DNA of 60,697 nucleotides from Candidatus Siliceabacter maunaloa (GCA_024330185.1 JANDLV010000021.1:1-60697), one strand, 5' to 3'; counted from the first letter of the stretch, positions 48,021 to 56,442 are shown. Notes: a model not told the origin generated them from the sequence alone. Translations and numbers: made by a program.

Positions 48021-48794
48021 TCAGCCCCCGGCGGCCTCGGCGCGGCGCAGCCCGCGCAGCGCCCAGGCCGCGAAGAGGAGGACGAGGCCCGCGGCGACCG
48101 GCGCTGCGAGTGCGATGTCGGCATCCCCTCCCGAGACGAAGGCGCGCGTGGCCTCCATCAGCGGCGTGACCGGGTTGAAGCGCGCGACGGTCTGCACCCA
48201 CCCCGAGAGCAGGTCGAGCGGGACGTAGACCGGGGCCAGGAAGAGCGCGAGGAAGACCGGCATCTGCATCGCCGGGCCGGCCTGGATCGTCCGCGCGCGC
48301 AGCGCGACGCCAGCGGCGAACAGCGTGGCCGCCAGCGAGACGATCACCGCGAGGGCGAGCATTCCGAACACGTCGAGCGGCCCGCCGTCGAACGCCATCC
48401 CGCCCAGGAGCGCGACGATCGTGACCACGCAGAGCACGATCGCCGCGCGGGTCAGCGCGGTGAGCAGGTAGCCGACCAGGATCGCCGTGCGGTTGGGCGC
48501 GCCGAGCATGAGCCGCCGCGCGAACCCGTTCTCGAAGTCCGACGCGATACCAAAGCCCGTGAAGACGCCGCCGAACGCGCTGGCCTGCAGGAGCACGAAG
48601 CAGAACTGGAACGCCGTGTAGCCCGACGGGAAGTCGAACCCCGGAACGTCGCCGAGGCTCGACAGGCCGCCCGCGAACGCCGTGAAGAAGAACAGCGGGA
48701 ACATGATCGAGGGCAGGAGGAACTGCGGATTGGTGAGGAAGGTGTGCGTCGCGCGCCACCAGACCGCGCCGGTCACCTGCCCGAAGCGCCTCAC
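48021..48794 (-). CDS. ABC-2 type transporter permease (second)
   Basis: The 257-residue protein has six helices and the ABC-2 permease features: an N-terminal amphipathic segment (AVWWRATHTFLTNP), PSIMFPLFFFTAFAG, and near the end YVPLDLLSGWVQTVARFNPVTPLMEATRAF. The start is taken at the GTG at 48794, overlapping the preceding permease stop as GTGA. With the other permease and the ATPase it forms a DrrAB-like drug exporter. Confidence 0.88.
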   Translation of the reverse strand: MRRFGQVTGAVWWRATHTFLTNPQFLLPSIMFPLFFFTAFAGGLSSLGDVPGFDFPSGYTAFQFCFVLLQASAFGGVFTGFGIASDFENGFARRLMLGAPNRTAILVGYLLTALTRAAIVLCVVTIVALLGGMAFDGGPLDVFGMLALAVIVSLAATLFAAGVALRARTIQAGPAMQMPVFLALFLAPVYVPLDLLSGWVQTVARFNPVTPLMEATRAFVSGGDADIALAAPVAAGLVLLFAAWALRGLRRAEAAGG

Positions 48795-49579
48795 CCGCGC
48801 ACCACCCGCGTGCCCAGGGCCCGCGCGGCTCCCGCCACCCCGGCCGCCGCGACCAGGGCCGCGATGCCGAAGCCCAGCGCGAGCGCCTCGCCGTCCCACC
48901 CGATCACGAACAGCGAGCGGATCCCCTCCACCAGGTAGGAGACCGGGTTCCAGGTCGCCACCGTGCGAAACCAGTCCTGCTCGATGAGCTCGCGCGGCAG
49001 CGACGCCGAGCTGAGGAACAACAGGACGAAGAAGAGCGGGAAGAAGCCCTGGACGGCCTCCGCCGAGCCGAAGCGCAGCCCGATGAAGGCGCCCAGCGAC
49101 GCGAAGGCCAGGCCGATGAGCAGGGCCAGCGCGAAGAGCACCGCCACCCCGCCCACGCCGGTCACCACGGTCACCCCTGCCACGAGGCCGACGAGCAGGT
49201 AGATGACGCCCGCCAGCAGCGATACGGCCATCACCCCCGCGAGCTGGCCCAGCAGCAATGCCGCGCGGCGCATCGGTGTGAGCGCGAGACGCTGCAGGAA
49301 GCCCGACTCGACGTCGCGCGCGAGGTCGGTCCCCGCGTTGACCATCGAGAACAGCGCGCCCTGCATGAACGCGAAGGCCATGGCGAAGTCCACGTAGGAG
49401 TCCGACGGGAAGCCGGGCAGCTCTGTCGCTGCTTCCAGCCCCGCTGTGTTGACGGCCAGCAGGAAGAGGGGGAAGAGGACGGTGGGGACCACCTGCGCGG
49501 GCTGGCGGAACGTGCGCAGCACCGAGCGCCGCGCGAGCTGCGCGACCTGGAGGCCCAGCGTTCCCGTCGTGGGGCTCAC
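48791..49579 (-). CDS. ABC-2 type transporter permease (first)
   Basis: The 262-residue six-helix ABC-2 permease has VPTVLFPLFLLAVNTAG, LARDVESGFLQRLALTPMRR and SSASLPRELIEQDWFRTVATWNPVSYLVEGIRS. It is homologous to the following permease, so the exporter is probably a heterodimer. GTG start overlapping the ATPase stop. Confidence 0.9.
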   Translation of the reverse strand: MSPTTGTLGLQVAQLARRSVLRTFRQPAQVVPTVLFPLFLLAVNTAGLEAATELPGFPSDSYVDFAMAFAFMQGALFSMVNAGTDLARDVESGFLQRLALTPMRRAALLLGQLAGVMAVSLLAGVIYLLVGLVAGVTVVTGVGGVAVLFALALLIGLAFASLGAFIGLRFGSAEAVQGFFPLFFVLLFLSSASLPRELIEQDWFRTVATWNPVSYLVEGIRSLFVIGWDGEALALGFGIAALVAAAGVAGAARALGTRVVRG

Positions 49580-50583
49580 GAGGCCACGGGCTCCGTCACG
49601 CGGTCGGCCGGCGCCTGCTCGTCGGGTTCCTCGCCCGAGACGAGCTGCTTGCCCGTCTTTGCCAGGAAGACGTCGTCCAGCGACGGGGCGTGAAGCTGGA
49701 AGTCGGCGATCGCGATGCCCGCGGCGTCCAGCGCGCGCACGACGTCGGCCAGCGCGTCGTTGCCCCGGCTGAGGCGTACGGCAGCCGCGTGCGGAGGCGC
49801 GGCGGCGGCGCTCCCGAAGCGTTCCAGCACCTCAGCGAGCGCGTCGCGCTGGAGCGCGTCGCGGGGCACGACCTCCAGGGCCGGGCGACCGATCTGCGCC
49901 TTGAGCGTCTCGGGTGCGCCCTCGGCCACGAGACGCCCGGCCTCGATGATCCCGACGCGGTCGGCGAGGACGTCGGCCTCCTCGAGGTACTGCGTGGTGA
50001 GGAACACGGTGACGCCGTCCTCGCGGGCCAGGCGCGCCACCTCGCGCCAGAGCTCCGAGCGGCTCGAGGGGTCCAGGCCGGTGGTCGGCTCGTCGAGGAA
50101 CAGCACCCGGGGGCGGTGGACGAGGGCCAGCGCGAGGTCGAGCCGGCGCTTCATGCCGCCCGAGTAGCCCCCGACCCGGCGACCGGCCGCGTCGGCCAGG
50201 CCCATGCGCGTGAGCAGCTCGTCCCCCCGCGCCGCGCGCTCTCGCCTGGGCACGCCCTGCAGGGCGGTCTGCAGGCGCATGTGCTCACGGCCGGTCAGCA
50301 GAGGGTCCAGCGCGGCCTCCTGCAGCGCGACGCCGATCGCGGCCCGCACCCGCGCCCCCTCCCGGCGGATGTCGTGGCCCGCCACGCGCGCCGTCCCGTC
50401 GGTCGGGGGCAGCAGCGTGGTCAGCATCAGCACGGTGGTCGACTTGCCGGCGCCGTTGGGCCCCAGGAAGCCGTAGATCTCGCCGGGCGCGACGGAGAGG
50501 TCGATGCCGTCGACCGCCCGCGGGCCCTTCTTGAAGTCGCGGACGAGGCCCCCGACCTCGATGCCGTTGTCGTCGGAGGTCAT
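49576..50583 (-). CDS. Daunorubicin-resistance-type ABC ATP-binding protein (DrrA-like)
   Basis: The 335-residue ATPase has Walker A GPNGAGKST (41-49), signature YSGGMKRRLDLA, Walker B VLFLDEPTTGLD and switch LTTQYLEEADVLADR. The DrrA-type C-terminal extension (about 240-335) includes FQLHAPSLDDVFL. It energises the two ABC-2 permeases. First gene of the operon, divergent from a MarR gene that probably represses it. Confidence 0.92.
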   Translation of the reverse strand: MTSDDNGIEVGGLVRDFKKGPRAVDGIDLSVAPGEIYGFLGPNGAGKSTTVLMLTTLLPPTDGTARVAGHDIRREGARVRAAIGVALQEAALDPLLTGREHMRLQTALQGVPRRERAARGDELLTRMGLADAAGRRVGGYSGGMKRRLDLALALVHRPRVLFLDEPTTGLDPSSRSELWREVARLAREDGVTVFLTTQYLEEADVLADRVGIIEAGRLVAEGAPETLKAQIGRPALEVVPRDALQRDALAEVLERFGSAAAAPPHAAAVRLSRGNDALADVVRALDAAGIAIADFQLHAPSLDDVFLAKTGKQLVSGEEPDEQAPADRVTEPVAS

Positions 50584-50610
50584 GGTCGGGCACCGTACGC
50601 AAGGTGCTTG

Positions 50611-50640
50611 AGGTTGTCAACCTTTACGGCTTGCTATGTT
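50611..50640. promoter_or_regulatory. MarR-type operator and -10 in the divergent promoter region
   Basis: The perfect palindrome AGGTTGTCAACCT (50611-50623) lies between the exporter operon and the marR gene. TATGTT (50635-50640) ends six bases before the marR ATG, giving a leaderless promoter; the palindrome covers its -35 area. Confidence 0.6.
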
Positions 50641-50646
50641 CGCGCC

Positions 50647-51078
50647 ATGCCAACGTCGGCCGCACACGAGGCCTGGGCCCTCTTCTGGCGGATCTTCACC
50701 GCCGACAAGCCGCGCAGGCTGGCGGTGATGGCCGAGCTCGGGCTCTCCTTCCAGCAGGCGATGGCGCTGATGCACCTCGAGCCGGGTGAGCCGATGACCA
50801 TGAGCGCGCTGGCCGCCGGGATGCACTGCGACAACTCCAACGTGACCGGGATCGTCGACCGCCTCGAGGCCGCCGATCTGGCCCGCCGGCACCCCGCCGA
50901 GCACGATCGCCGCGTCAAGACCATCGTGCTCACCGAGAAGGGGGAGGCGCTGCGCGGCGAGGTCCAGCGCCGAGCGGGCCAGCCGCCCCGGGAGATCGCG
51001 GCGCTGTCGCCGCAGGACGCGGCGGCCCTGCGCGACATCCTGGCTCGGGCGGTCGAGCACGAGTACCCGACGACGTAG
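50647..51078 (+). CDS. MarR family transcriptional regulator
   Basis: The 143-residue winged-helix protein has TMSALAAGMHCDNSNVTGIVDRLEAADL followed by a wing HPAEHDRRVKTIVLTEKG. A palindrome between it and the divergent DrrAB-like exporter operon supports repression of both by ligand-released binding. Leaderless start. Confidence 0.92.
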   Translation: MPTSAAHEAWALFWRIFTADKPRRLAVMAELGLSFQQAMALMHLEPGEPMTMSALAAGMHCDNSNVTGIVDRLEAADLARRHPAEHDRRVKTIVLTEKGEALRGEVQRRAGQPPREIAALSPQDAAALRDILARAVEHEYPTT

Positions 51079-51096
51079 CCGATGGGGGACAGATTC

Positions 51097-51487
51097 TCAG
51101 GGTCCGCCTGGCTTCACGCCGACGAGGAGGGCCATCTCGAGCCACTTCCAGTAGCAGTCGACGTCATCGAAGCCGATGTCGCGCAGCCACCCGAGCTGGG
51201 TCTCGACGTCGAGCAGGCGTTCCGACGGATCCTCGTCCTCGAGCGGCTCGTCGATCGCCGCGAAGAACGCGAGATGCAGGCGTTGGGTCGGCGAGGCCAC
51301 GTGCTCGAGGTTGGCGAAGACGCCGCCGGGTTCGAGGAGGTCGAGTACTTCGCCATAGAGCGAGCGCTTTCGCTCGTGCTCGAGGTGGTGGATGGCAAAC
51401 GAGGAGACGACAGCATCGAAGCGCCCGAGCGCGGGCAGCGGCTCGGCGAGGTCGTGCTCCAGGAGCGGTCGCCCATTCGCCGACGGT
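51097..51487 (-). pseudogene. Class I SAM methyltransferase, N-terminally truncated
   Basis: The minus-strand frame reads [40 protein letters not shown] and [15 protein letters not shown], then [28 protein letters not shown]. These are the second half of a Rossmann methyltransferase, from the acidic strand to the end. The SAM-binding glycine motif is missing, and a TGA stands just upstream in frame (near 51490). The break lies directly before the promoter of the aminotransferase gene. The only internal start (51300) would give 67 residues. Confidence 0.65.
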
Positions 51488-51508
51488 CATGCTCGGATTC
51501 TCGCACGG

Positions 51509-51520
51509 GATACTCCGTCG
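51509..51520 (+). promoter_or_regulatory. Leaderless -10 of the aminotransferase gene
   Basis: GATACT at 51509-51514 is followed by six bases and the ATG at 51521. Confidence 0.45.
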
Positions 51521-52726
51521 ATGGAGCCACTGGACCCGAGTCTGGCGGCCCGGATGCACGGCATCGAGAGCTCTGCCGTCCGGGAGATCCTCAAGCTGAC
51601 CCAGCTTCCGGAGATGCTCTCGCTTGCCGGTGGCATCCCCGCGCCTGAGCTCATCGACGTCGCCGGCCTCGCGGGGGCCTTCCAGCGGGTGCTCACGGGC
51701 CCGGCGGGCGCCCGAAGCGTTCAGTACTCGGTCTCCGAGGGGGATCCAGAGCTGCGCGAGCGCCTGGCCGAGCTCGTGCGCGTGCGGGGCGCCGAGGCCC
51801 TCGGGGAGGACGTGCTCGTCACCACCGGCTCCCAACAGGCCCTTGACCTCATCGCCACAGTGCTCCTCGACCCCGGGGACACCGTCCTCGTGGAGCGGCC
51901 CTGCTATCTGGCCGCCCTCCAGCTCTTTCTCATGTCGGGAGCAAGGGTCGTCTCGGTTCCCTGCGAGGACGACGGCTTGGTGCCCGAGGCTCTCGAGGCG
52001 GCGATCCGAGAGCACCGTCCGAAGCTCCTCTACACGGTGCCGACCTTCCAGAACCCCACCGGGGTGACCCTGTCCCTTGAGCGCAGGCAGGAGGTCGCTC
52101 GCCTGGCCAAGCGCGAGGGGGTCTGGGTGGTGGAGGACGACCCCTACGGCGAGCTGCGTTACCACGGGGCGCCGCTTCCCCTGCTCAAGACCTGCGGTCC
52201 CGAGCGGGTGATCTACGTCTCGAGCCTGTCGAAGATCCTCGCCCCGGGGCTTCGCCTCGGCTGGCTCCTGTGTCCCCCCTCGCTCCGGCCGGCAGTGCTC
52301 GTCGCCAAGCAGGCCAAGGATCTGCATAGCTCCACGGTCGATCAGCGGGCCGCCGCCGAGTACCTGACAACAGGGGCGCTCCCGTCGCACATCGAGCGAC
52401 TGCGGGAGGTCTACCGGCCCCGGCTCGACACGATGCTCGGAGCCCTGCCGCAGATCCTTCCGCCCGGGTCACGCTGGACCCGTCCCGCCGGCGGGATGTT
52501 CGTGTGGGTGGAGTTGCCCCCCGGAGCCGACGCCCTCGCGCTCCTGCCGAACGCGGTGGAGCGGGGCGTTGCGTTCGTTCCCGGCGCGCCGTTCTTCGCC
52601 GAGAAGGAGCGTCGCAACAGCCTGCGGCTCTCCTTCGCCACGCTCTCGCCGGATCAGATCACAGAAGCACTCAGGCGCCTGCAGGCAGCCCTGAACTCAC
52701 GTCCCGAGGAGAGGAGGGTCTTATGA
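51521..52726 (+). CDS. PLP-dependent aminotransferase (class I/II, LysN/2-aminoadipate type)
   Basis: The 401-residue fold-type I aminotransferase has the PLP lysine in SSLSKILAPGLRLGW. Other family features are VTTGSQQALDLI, YTVPTFQNPTGV, VVEDDPYGELRY and a C-terminal RLSFATLSPDQI. It resembles the enzyme part of MocR regulators but lacks the HTH, so it belongs with 2-aminoadipate or aromatic aminotransferases; substrate unknown. The ATG is six bases after GATACT, so it is probably leaderless. Confidence 0.9.
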   Translation: MEPLDPSLAARMHGIESSAVREILKLTQLPEMLSLAGGIPAPELIDVAGLAGAFQRVLTGPAGARSVQYSVSEGDPELRERLAELVRVRGAEALGEDVLVTTGSQQALDLIATVLLDPGDTVLVERPCYLAALQLFLMSGARVVSVPCEDDGLVPEALEAAIREHRPKLLYTVPTFQNPTGVTLSLERRQEVARLAKREGVWVVEDDPYGELRYHGAPLPLLKTCGPERVIYVSSLSKILAPGLRLGWLLCPPSLRPAVLVAKQAKDLHSSTVDQRAAAEYLTTGALPSHIERLREVYRPRLDTMLGALPQILPPGSRWTRPAGGMFVWVELPPGADALALLPNAVERGVAFVPGAPFFAEKERRNSLRLSFATLSPDQITEALRRLQAALNSRPEERRVL

Positions 52727-52844
52727 GATCGGCGTGATGCTCTTGGAGAGCTCCGTCCGGGCTCGCCGGGGTGCCGAGCAGGCTGGCGCTTCTCGGGTGG
52801 CCCATGCTCAGGGGACGACGGCGACGCTGTCAGACTCCTCGCCC

Positions 52845-53756
52845 GTGCCCGCAGCCCGCTTTACGTTGCACCCTCGGGGCCCGTACTCGCTGGCCGCGGG
52901 CGCGCGCTTCCTCGAGGGCTTCGCCCCGGCTGCCCACGAGGCCGCGGCGGAGGGGCACCTGCATCTCGCCTTTCCCGGACCACGCGGCGAGCCGGCCGGG
53001 GTCTGCCTGCGCCAGGAGGACGACCAGACCGTGGTCGGCGAGGTCTTCGGGGCCGCCGATCCGGGCTTCGTCCGCACCGAGGCGCAGCGGATCCTCTCCC
53101 TCGATCACGACGGCTCGGGCTTCGCCGCGGTCGGGGAGCGCGACCCGGTGATCGGGCGCCTGCAGACACGCTTCGCCGGGCTGCGCCCCGTGCTGTTCCA
53201 CTCGCCCTACGAGGCGGCGGCATGGGCGCTGATCGGGCACCGCGTCCGCATCGTCCAGGCGGCCCGGGTCAAGGCGCGGATGGCCACCGAGCTCGGTGAA
53301 CCCGTGGACGTCCACGGCGACGTGCGCAACGCCTTCCCTGCACCCGGGCGCCTGGCGGACATCGAGACGTTCCCCGGGCTCGTCGGGCGCAAGGCGGAGT
53401 GGCTGCGAGCGCTGGGCCGGGCGGCGGGCGCGGGTGCGCTGGACGCGGCGCACCTGCGCTCGCTGGCACCCGACCGCGCGCTGGGCGAGCTGCAGGAGCT
53501 GGGCGGCATCGGCCCCTTCTCGGCGGAGCTGATCCTGCTGCGCGGCGCCGGCGAGGTCGACCGCATCCCCGCCGCTGAGCCTCGCCTGGGCCGCGCCGTA
53601 GCGCTGGCCTACGGCGACGAGCGCGAGCCCACCCGGGCCGAGGTGGCAGAGCGTGCCGAGAGTTGGCGTCCTTATCGCACCTGGGTCGCAGTCCTGCTGC
53701 GCGCGGCCCTGGAGGATGAGACAGGCGAGATCGGCGGCCGCCCTTACGGCGCCTGA
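52845..53756 (+). CDS. AlkA-like DNA-3-methyladenine glycosylase family protein
   Basis: The 303-residue protein has an N-terminal AlkA-like domain (RFTLHPRGPYSLAAGARFLEGF) and an HhH-GPD domain with LQELGGIGPFSAELILLRGAG. In AlkA the catalytic Asp follows the hairpin in a ...DLGL-like motif; here the site reads DRIPAAEPRLGRAV, with Glu in that place. It may be an active variant or a non-catalytic DNA-binding relative. The start at the GTG at 52845 matches the family N-terminus; the frame is open to 52734. Confidence 0.8.
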   Translation: MPAARFTLHPRGPYSLAAGARFLEGFAPAAHEAAAEGHLHLAFPGPRGEPAGVCLRQEDDQTVVGEVFGAADPGFVRTEAQRILSLDHDGSGFAAVGERDPVIGRLQTRFAGLRPVLFHSPYEAAAWALIGHRVRIVQAARVKARMATELGEPVDVHGDVRNAFPAPGRLADIETFPGLVGRKAEWLRALGRAAGAGALDAAHLRSLAPDRALGELQELGGIGPFSAELILLRGAGEVDRIPAAEPRLGRAVALAYGDEREPTRAEVAERAESWRPYRTWVAVLLRAALEDETGEIGGRPYGA

Positions 53757-53790
53757 TAGAGGACGGCCCGATCGAGATCGCGCCGGGAGA

Positions 53791-53809
53791 GCTGACGCTG
53801 GGAGTCAGC
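53791..53809. terminator. Hairpin between convergent glycosylase and PadR genes
   Basis: GCTGAC (53791-53796) and GTCAGC (53804-53809) flank a 7-base loop in the 131-base convergent gap. Weak, no T-run. Confidence 0.3.
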
Positions 53810-53887
53810 CAGTTGCGGTGGCGCGCGATGACTCACGGGATGGTGACCGCTGCGCGCGTGCCCGGTCCCGCCGCCGCACTCCCGCAG

Positions 53888-54403
53888 TCAGTCGGGGTCG
53901 CCGGCCAGCCGCGCCCAGAAGCTGACCCACTCGCGCTCGTGGGCGATGCCCGCGTCGAGCGTGTGCCATGGGCCGCGGGGCCCGTCGCCGGCGTCGAGCG
54001 CGCGGCGTGCCTCGTACTCGGCGAGCTTGGCGCGGTGGGCGTCGCGACGCACGGCGGCCAGCGCTTGCTTGTCGGCGCCGAAGAAGAGCTTGAGCAGGCC
54101 GGGGTCGCGCAGCTCGGGGAGCGCCTGCGGGGGCTCCCGGCGCCAGGCGTCCAGCGCGTCGCCTCCGCGCTGGGTGAGCGAGTAGAGCCGCCGGCGTCGC
54201 CCCTCGACCTCGCGGCGCTCGCTGAGCAGACCCGCACCCGCGAGACGTTCCGGCTCGGCGTAGAGCTGGGAGTGGGGGACCGACCAGAAGTTGCCCACCG
54301 AGCCGGCGACGAGCTGCTTGAGCTCGTAGGGGGTCGCCTCCCCGGCCCGCTCTAGCAGTCCGAGCACGATGAACGACGTCGCTGTCAACCTGAGGTCTTG
54401 CAT
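53888..54403 (-). CDS. PadR family transcriptional regulator
   Basis: The 171-residue protein has the PadR winged helix (TATSFIVLGLLERAGEATPYELKQLV, then VPHSQLYAEPERLAGAGLLSERRE) and a Vir-type helical C-terminal domain. I use the ATG at 54403, which leaves a divergent promoter gap to the membrane protein; an ATG at 54424 would add seven residues. It probably controls itself and the divergent membrane-protein gene. Confidence 0.88.
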   Translation of the reverse strand: MQDLRLTATSFIVLGLLERAGEATPYELKQLVAGSVGNFWSVPHSQLYAEPERLAGAGLLSERREVEGRRRRLYSLTQRGGDALDAWRREPPQALPELRDPGLLKLFFGADKQALAAVRRDAHRAKLAEYEARRALDAGDGPRGPWHTLDAGIAHEREWVSFWARLAGDPD

Positions 54404-54418
54404 AGTCCGATACGGATG

Positions 54419-54438
54419 GTACATTACGGAGCGTGTAC
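54419..54438. promoter_or_regulatory. Divergent promoter with GTACA/TGTAC inverted repeat
   Basis: GTACA (54419-54423) and TGTAC (54434-54438) flank ten bases. TACATT (54420-54425) lies seven bases before the GTG at 54433, a leaderless -10. The repeat is a likely PadR site. Confidence 0.45.
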
Positions 54439-55020
54439 CCGGATGTCGTCCTCGCGCTCCACATCACTGCCGGGGTGCTCGCCCTGACCCTCGGGCCGCT
54501 CGCGCTGCTGGCAGCCCGGCGGCGCGGACCGGTCAACGCTTTTGCCACCGCCTACCACTGGGCCGTCCTGGCCGTGTGCGCGTCCGCAGCGGCCCTCGTC
54601 GCGGCTGCCCCCGCGCGGCTGTGGTGGCTGCTGCCGATCGCCGTCGGCTCCTACGCCCTGGCCCTGCTGGGCTTCCGCGCCGCCCGGCGACCGGGGAGTC
54701 GGGCGCGGCGCCTCCACATCCATGGCCAGGGAGGTTCCTACATCGCGCTGGTGACCGCGCTCCTGGTGGTCAGTGTCGGTTCGGCCGCTGCCTGGATCGC
54801 GCCGACCCTGATCGGCGCGCCGCTGATCAGCTGGGCCATCCGCCGCGAGGAGACGAGGAGACTCGCGAAACTCGACGGCCCACGTACATCGCAGGCGCGT
54901 AGGGAGTCCGACGCGCGCCTGGATCAGTTCCGTGGCTCGGGGCCGGATGCCGGGCAGGCCGCCCAGATCCGTGACGCCCAAGTGCGCAAGTACACCGTCG
55001 CCGCCACTGAGGCCCCGTGA
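54433..55020 (+). CDS. Four-helix membrane protein of unknown function
   Basis: The 195-residue protein has at least four helices (VVLALHITAGVLALTLGPLALLA, YHWAVLAVCASAAALVAAAP, WWLLPIAVGSYALALLGF, YIALVTALLVVSVGSAAAWI) with His residues in helix 1 and in the loop LHIHGQGGSY. This resembles DUF2306-like membrane proteins. The last 50 residues are charged. It is divergent from and probably regulated by PadR. Confidence 0.7.
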   Translation: MYPDVVLALHITAGVLALTLGPLALLAARRRGPVNAFATAYHWAVLAVCASAAALVAAAPARLWWLLPIAVGSYALALLGFRAARRPGSRARRLHIHGQGGSYIALVTALLVVSVGSAAAWIAPTLIGAPLISWAIRREETRRLAKLDGPRTSQARRESDARLDQFRGSGPDAGQAAQIRDAQVRKYTVAATEAP

Positions 55021-55039
55021 CATTCGCGTGGCTTGATTT

Positions 55040-55063
55040 GCCGCCTCTGGCCGCGAAGGCGGC
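55040..55063. terminator. Bidirectional terminator hairpin
   Basis: GCCGCCT (55040-55046) and AGGCGGC (55057-55063) form a 7-bp stem with a 10-base loop in the 51-base gap between convergent genes. Confidence 0.5.
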
Positions 55064-55071
55064 GTCGGGCG

Positions 55072-55671
55072 TCAGGTGCCGTACGGGCTCACCGCCCTGG
55101 CCTGGCGCAGGGCGCGCGCCCACCACGCGAGCTGATCGAGCATCGCTCCGGCCGCGGTGTTCACGGCGTCGCGGTCGCGGGGCTGGCCGCGCTCGTCGAA
55201 CCGGGCACGGGCTCCGTGGAAGCTCACGGTCTCGCGGACCGTGACCGCATGCAGCTCGGCGAACACCACGCGAAGCTGCTCGACGGCCCGCAGCCCGCCA
55301 GACAGACCGCCGTAGGAGACGAAGCCAACCGGCTTGGCCTGCCACTCAGAGCCCGCCGAGTCGATGGCGGTTTTCAACGGCCCCGGGTAACCGTGGTTGT
55401 ACTCGGGCGTGACGATGACGAATGCGTCCGCGGCGTCGATCCGCGAGGCGAACGGCTGCGCGTCCGGCGCGGCTGCGAGGTCGATGACGTCGGTGCTCAG
55501 GTCCTCACGCCGCTGGGCCCGGCCGACGAACCAGCTCGCCACGGTCGGGCCGAAGCGCCCCTCCCGGACGCTGCCCACGATCACCACGAGTCCGAACGGC
55601 TCTCGCGAAGGGGCATACCCCGCGCCCTCGGGCGACGAGATCGCAACCGCCGGACCGCTCGCAGAACTCAT
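55072..55671 (-). CDS. NADPH-dependent FMN reductase family protein
   Basis: The 199-residue flavodoxin-like protein has the FMN phosphate loop GSVREGRFGPTV near 33-44 and the family motif VTPEYNHGYPGPLKTAIDS, followed by YGGLSGGLRAVEQLR. It reduces flavin or quinones with NAD(P)H. It overlaps the upstream small gene as ATGA. Confidence 0.92.
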   Translation of the reverse strand: MSSASGPAVAISSPEGAGYAPSREPFGLVVIVGSVREGRFGPTVASWFVGRAQRREDLSTDVIDLAAAPDAQPFASRIDAADAFVIVTPEYNHGYPGPLKTAIDSAGSEWQAKPVGFVSYGGLSGGLRAVEQLRVVFAELHAVTVRETVSFHGARARFDERGQPRDRDAVNTAAGAMLDQLAWWARALRQARAVSPYGT

Positions 55672-55898
55672 CGGAAGTCCTCGACGTGGTGGTAGTCGAT
55701 GCGCCCCTGCTCGAACAGGTCGGTCCAGACGGCCTTGGGGAAGCCGAAGTGGGCGGCGTGATCACCGTGGAGGTGGCCGAGCTCCCGCCCTCCGAGGGTG
55801 AAGGCGAACTCGCCGCGCTTCCCTGGTCCTGCCTGCACGCAGGGCCAGGAGGTGACCTCCTCGGTGATCTGGTGGCTGGCGGTCTGTGTCGCGGTCAT
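55668..55898 (-). CDS. Small luciferase-domain-like protein (DUF5519 type)
   Basis: The 76-residue protein has VTSWPCVQAGPGKRGEFAFT, then GGRELGHLHGDHAAHFGFPK, the short conserved core of the PF17648-type luciferase-domain proteins (xREIGHxHG). The C-terminal part of typical members is absent. The ATGA overlap with the flavin reductase suggests functional coupling, though these proteins have no known enzymatic role. AAGGAG lies upstream of the ATG. Confidence 0.7.
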   Translation of the reverse strand: MTATQTASHQITEEVTSWPCVQAGPGKRGEFAFTLGGRELGHLHGDHAAHFGFPKAVWTDLFEQGRIDYHHVEDFR

Positions 55899-55984
55899 GG
55901 TTCGGCTCCTTGAGGTTGGATCGCAGGCGGCAGCCAGGCTAAAAGCTCAAGTGCACTTGATGTCAAGACGCCAATGCGACCGGT

Positions 55985-56164
55985 GTCCCGCTCACGCCAC
56001 GTCGCGCCGCCGAGCTCGTCCTCGGCGAGACGACGGTCAAGACGCATGTCGCGCGCCTGCTCGCGAAGCTCGGGCTCCGCGATCGCGTCCAGGCGGTCGT
56101 GCTCGCCTACGAGTCGTGGCGTCGTGAGTCCTGGCGCCGGGTAGCCGTGGGTCGATCAGCCTGA
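55985..56164 (+). pseudogene. LuxR-type HTH fragment with internal deletion
   Basis: The frame reads PLTPR, then skips directly to [20 protein letters not shown] and [16 protein letters not shown] before a TGA at 56162-56164. That is the GerE/LuxR DNA-binding domain of a response regulator, missing its first half and the receiver domain. No start codon or promoter. Confidence 0.6.
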
Positions 56165-56367
56165 CGGCCAGGAGCGCTGTCGCGACTCCGATCGGCACGT
56201 GACGGAGAAGATCCAGTGCCCGGCGCGGCGACCGACAGGGGGCGCGGGCCGCCGGCCCGGCGCCCCGAGAGCTGATGGACGTACTGCGCGACGAGCGCGG
56301 TCTCGCGTCGTCGGGTGCGGCGCGCCTCGGGCGAACGAGAAGGGAGGGTCCTTCGAGCGTCGTGCAT
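56107..56367 (-). pseudogene. Degenerate region with MFS-like fragment
   Basis: An ATG at 56367 has a good AGGAG seven bases upstream and opens MHDARRTLPSRS, then RRETALVAQYVHQLSG. It continues as low-complexity Arg/Ser sequence. One frame over, at about 56120-56225, the sequence reads [20 protein letters not shown], close to the VNVPIGV helix of DHA2 MFS transporters. I read this as a small or deleted membrane gene decaying next to the ArsR operator. Confidence 0.35.
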
Positions 56368-56391
56368 CTTCGTCTCCTAGGTGGCCAGGCG

Positions 56392-56442
56392 TTGTACGAT
56401 GGGAGCCGTACCATAACAGGAGATACGATGATCGTCGTACAA
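56392..56442. promoter_or_regulatory. ArsR operator: TTGTACGA/TCGTACAA inverted repeats
   Basis: TTGTACGA (56392-56399) and TCGTACAA (56435-56442) are perfect 8-bp inverted repeats flanking the ArsR ribosome-binding site and start. Binding here would block transcription of arsR and perhaps of the divergent remnant gene. Confidence 0.5.
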
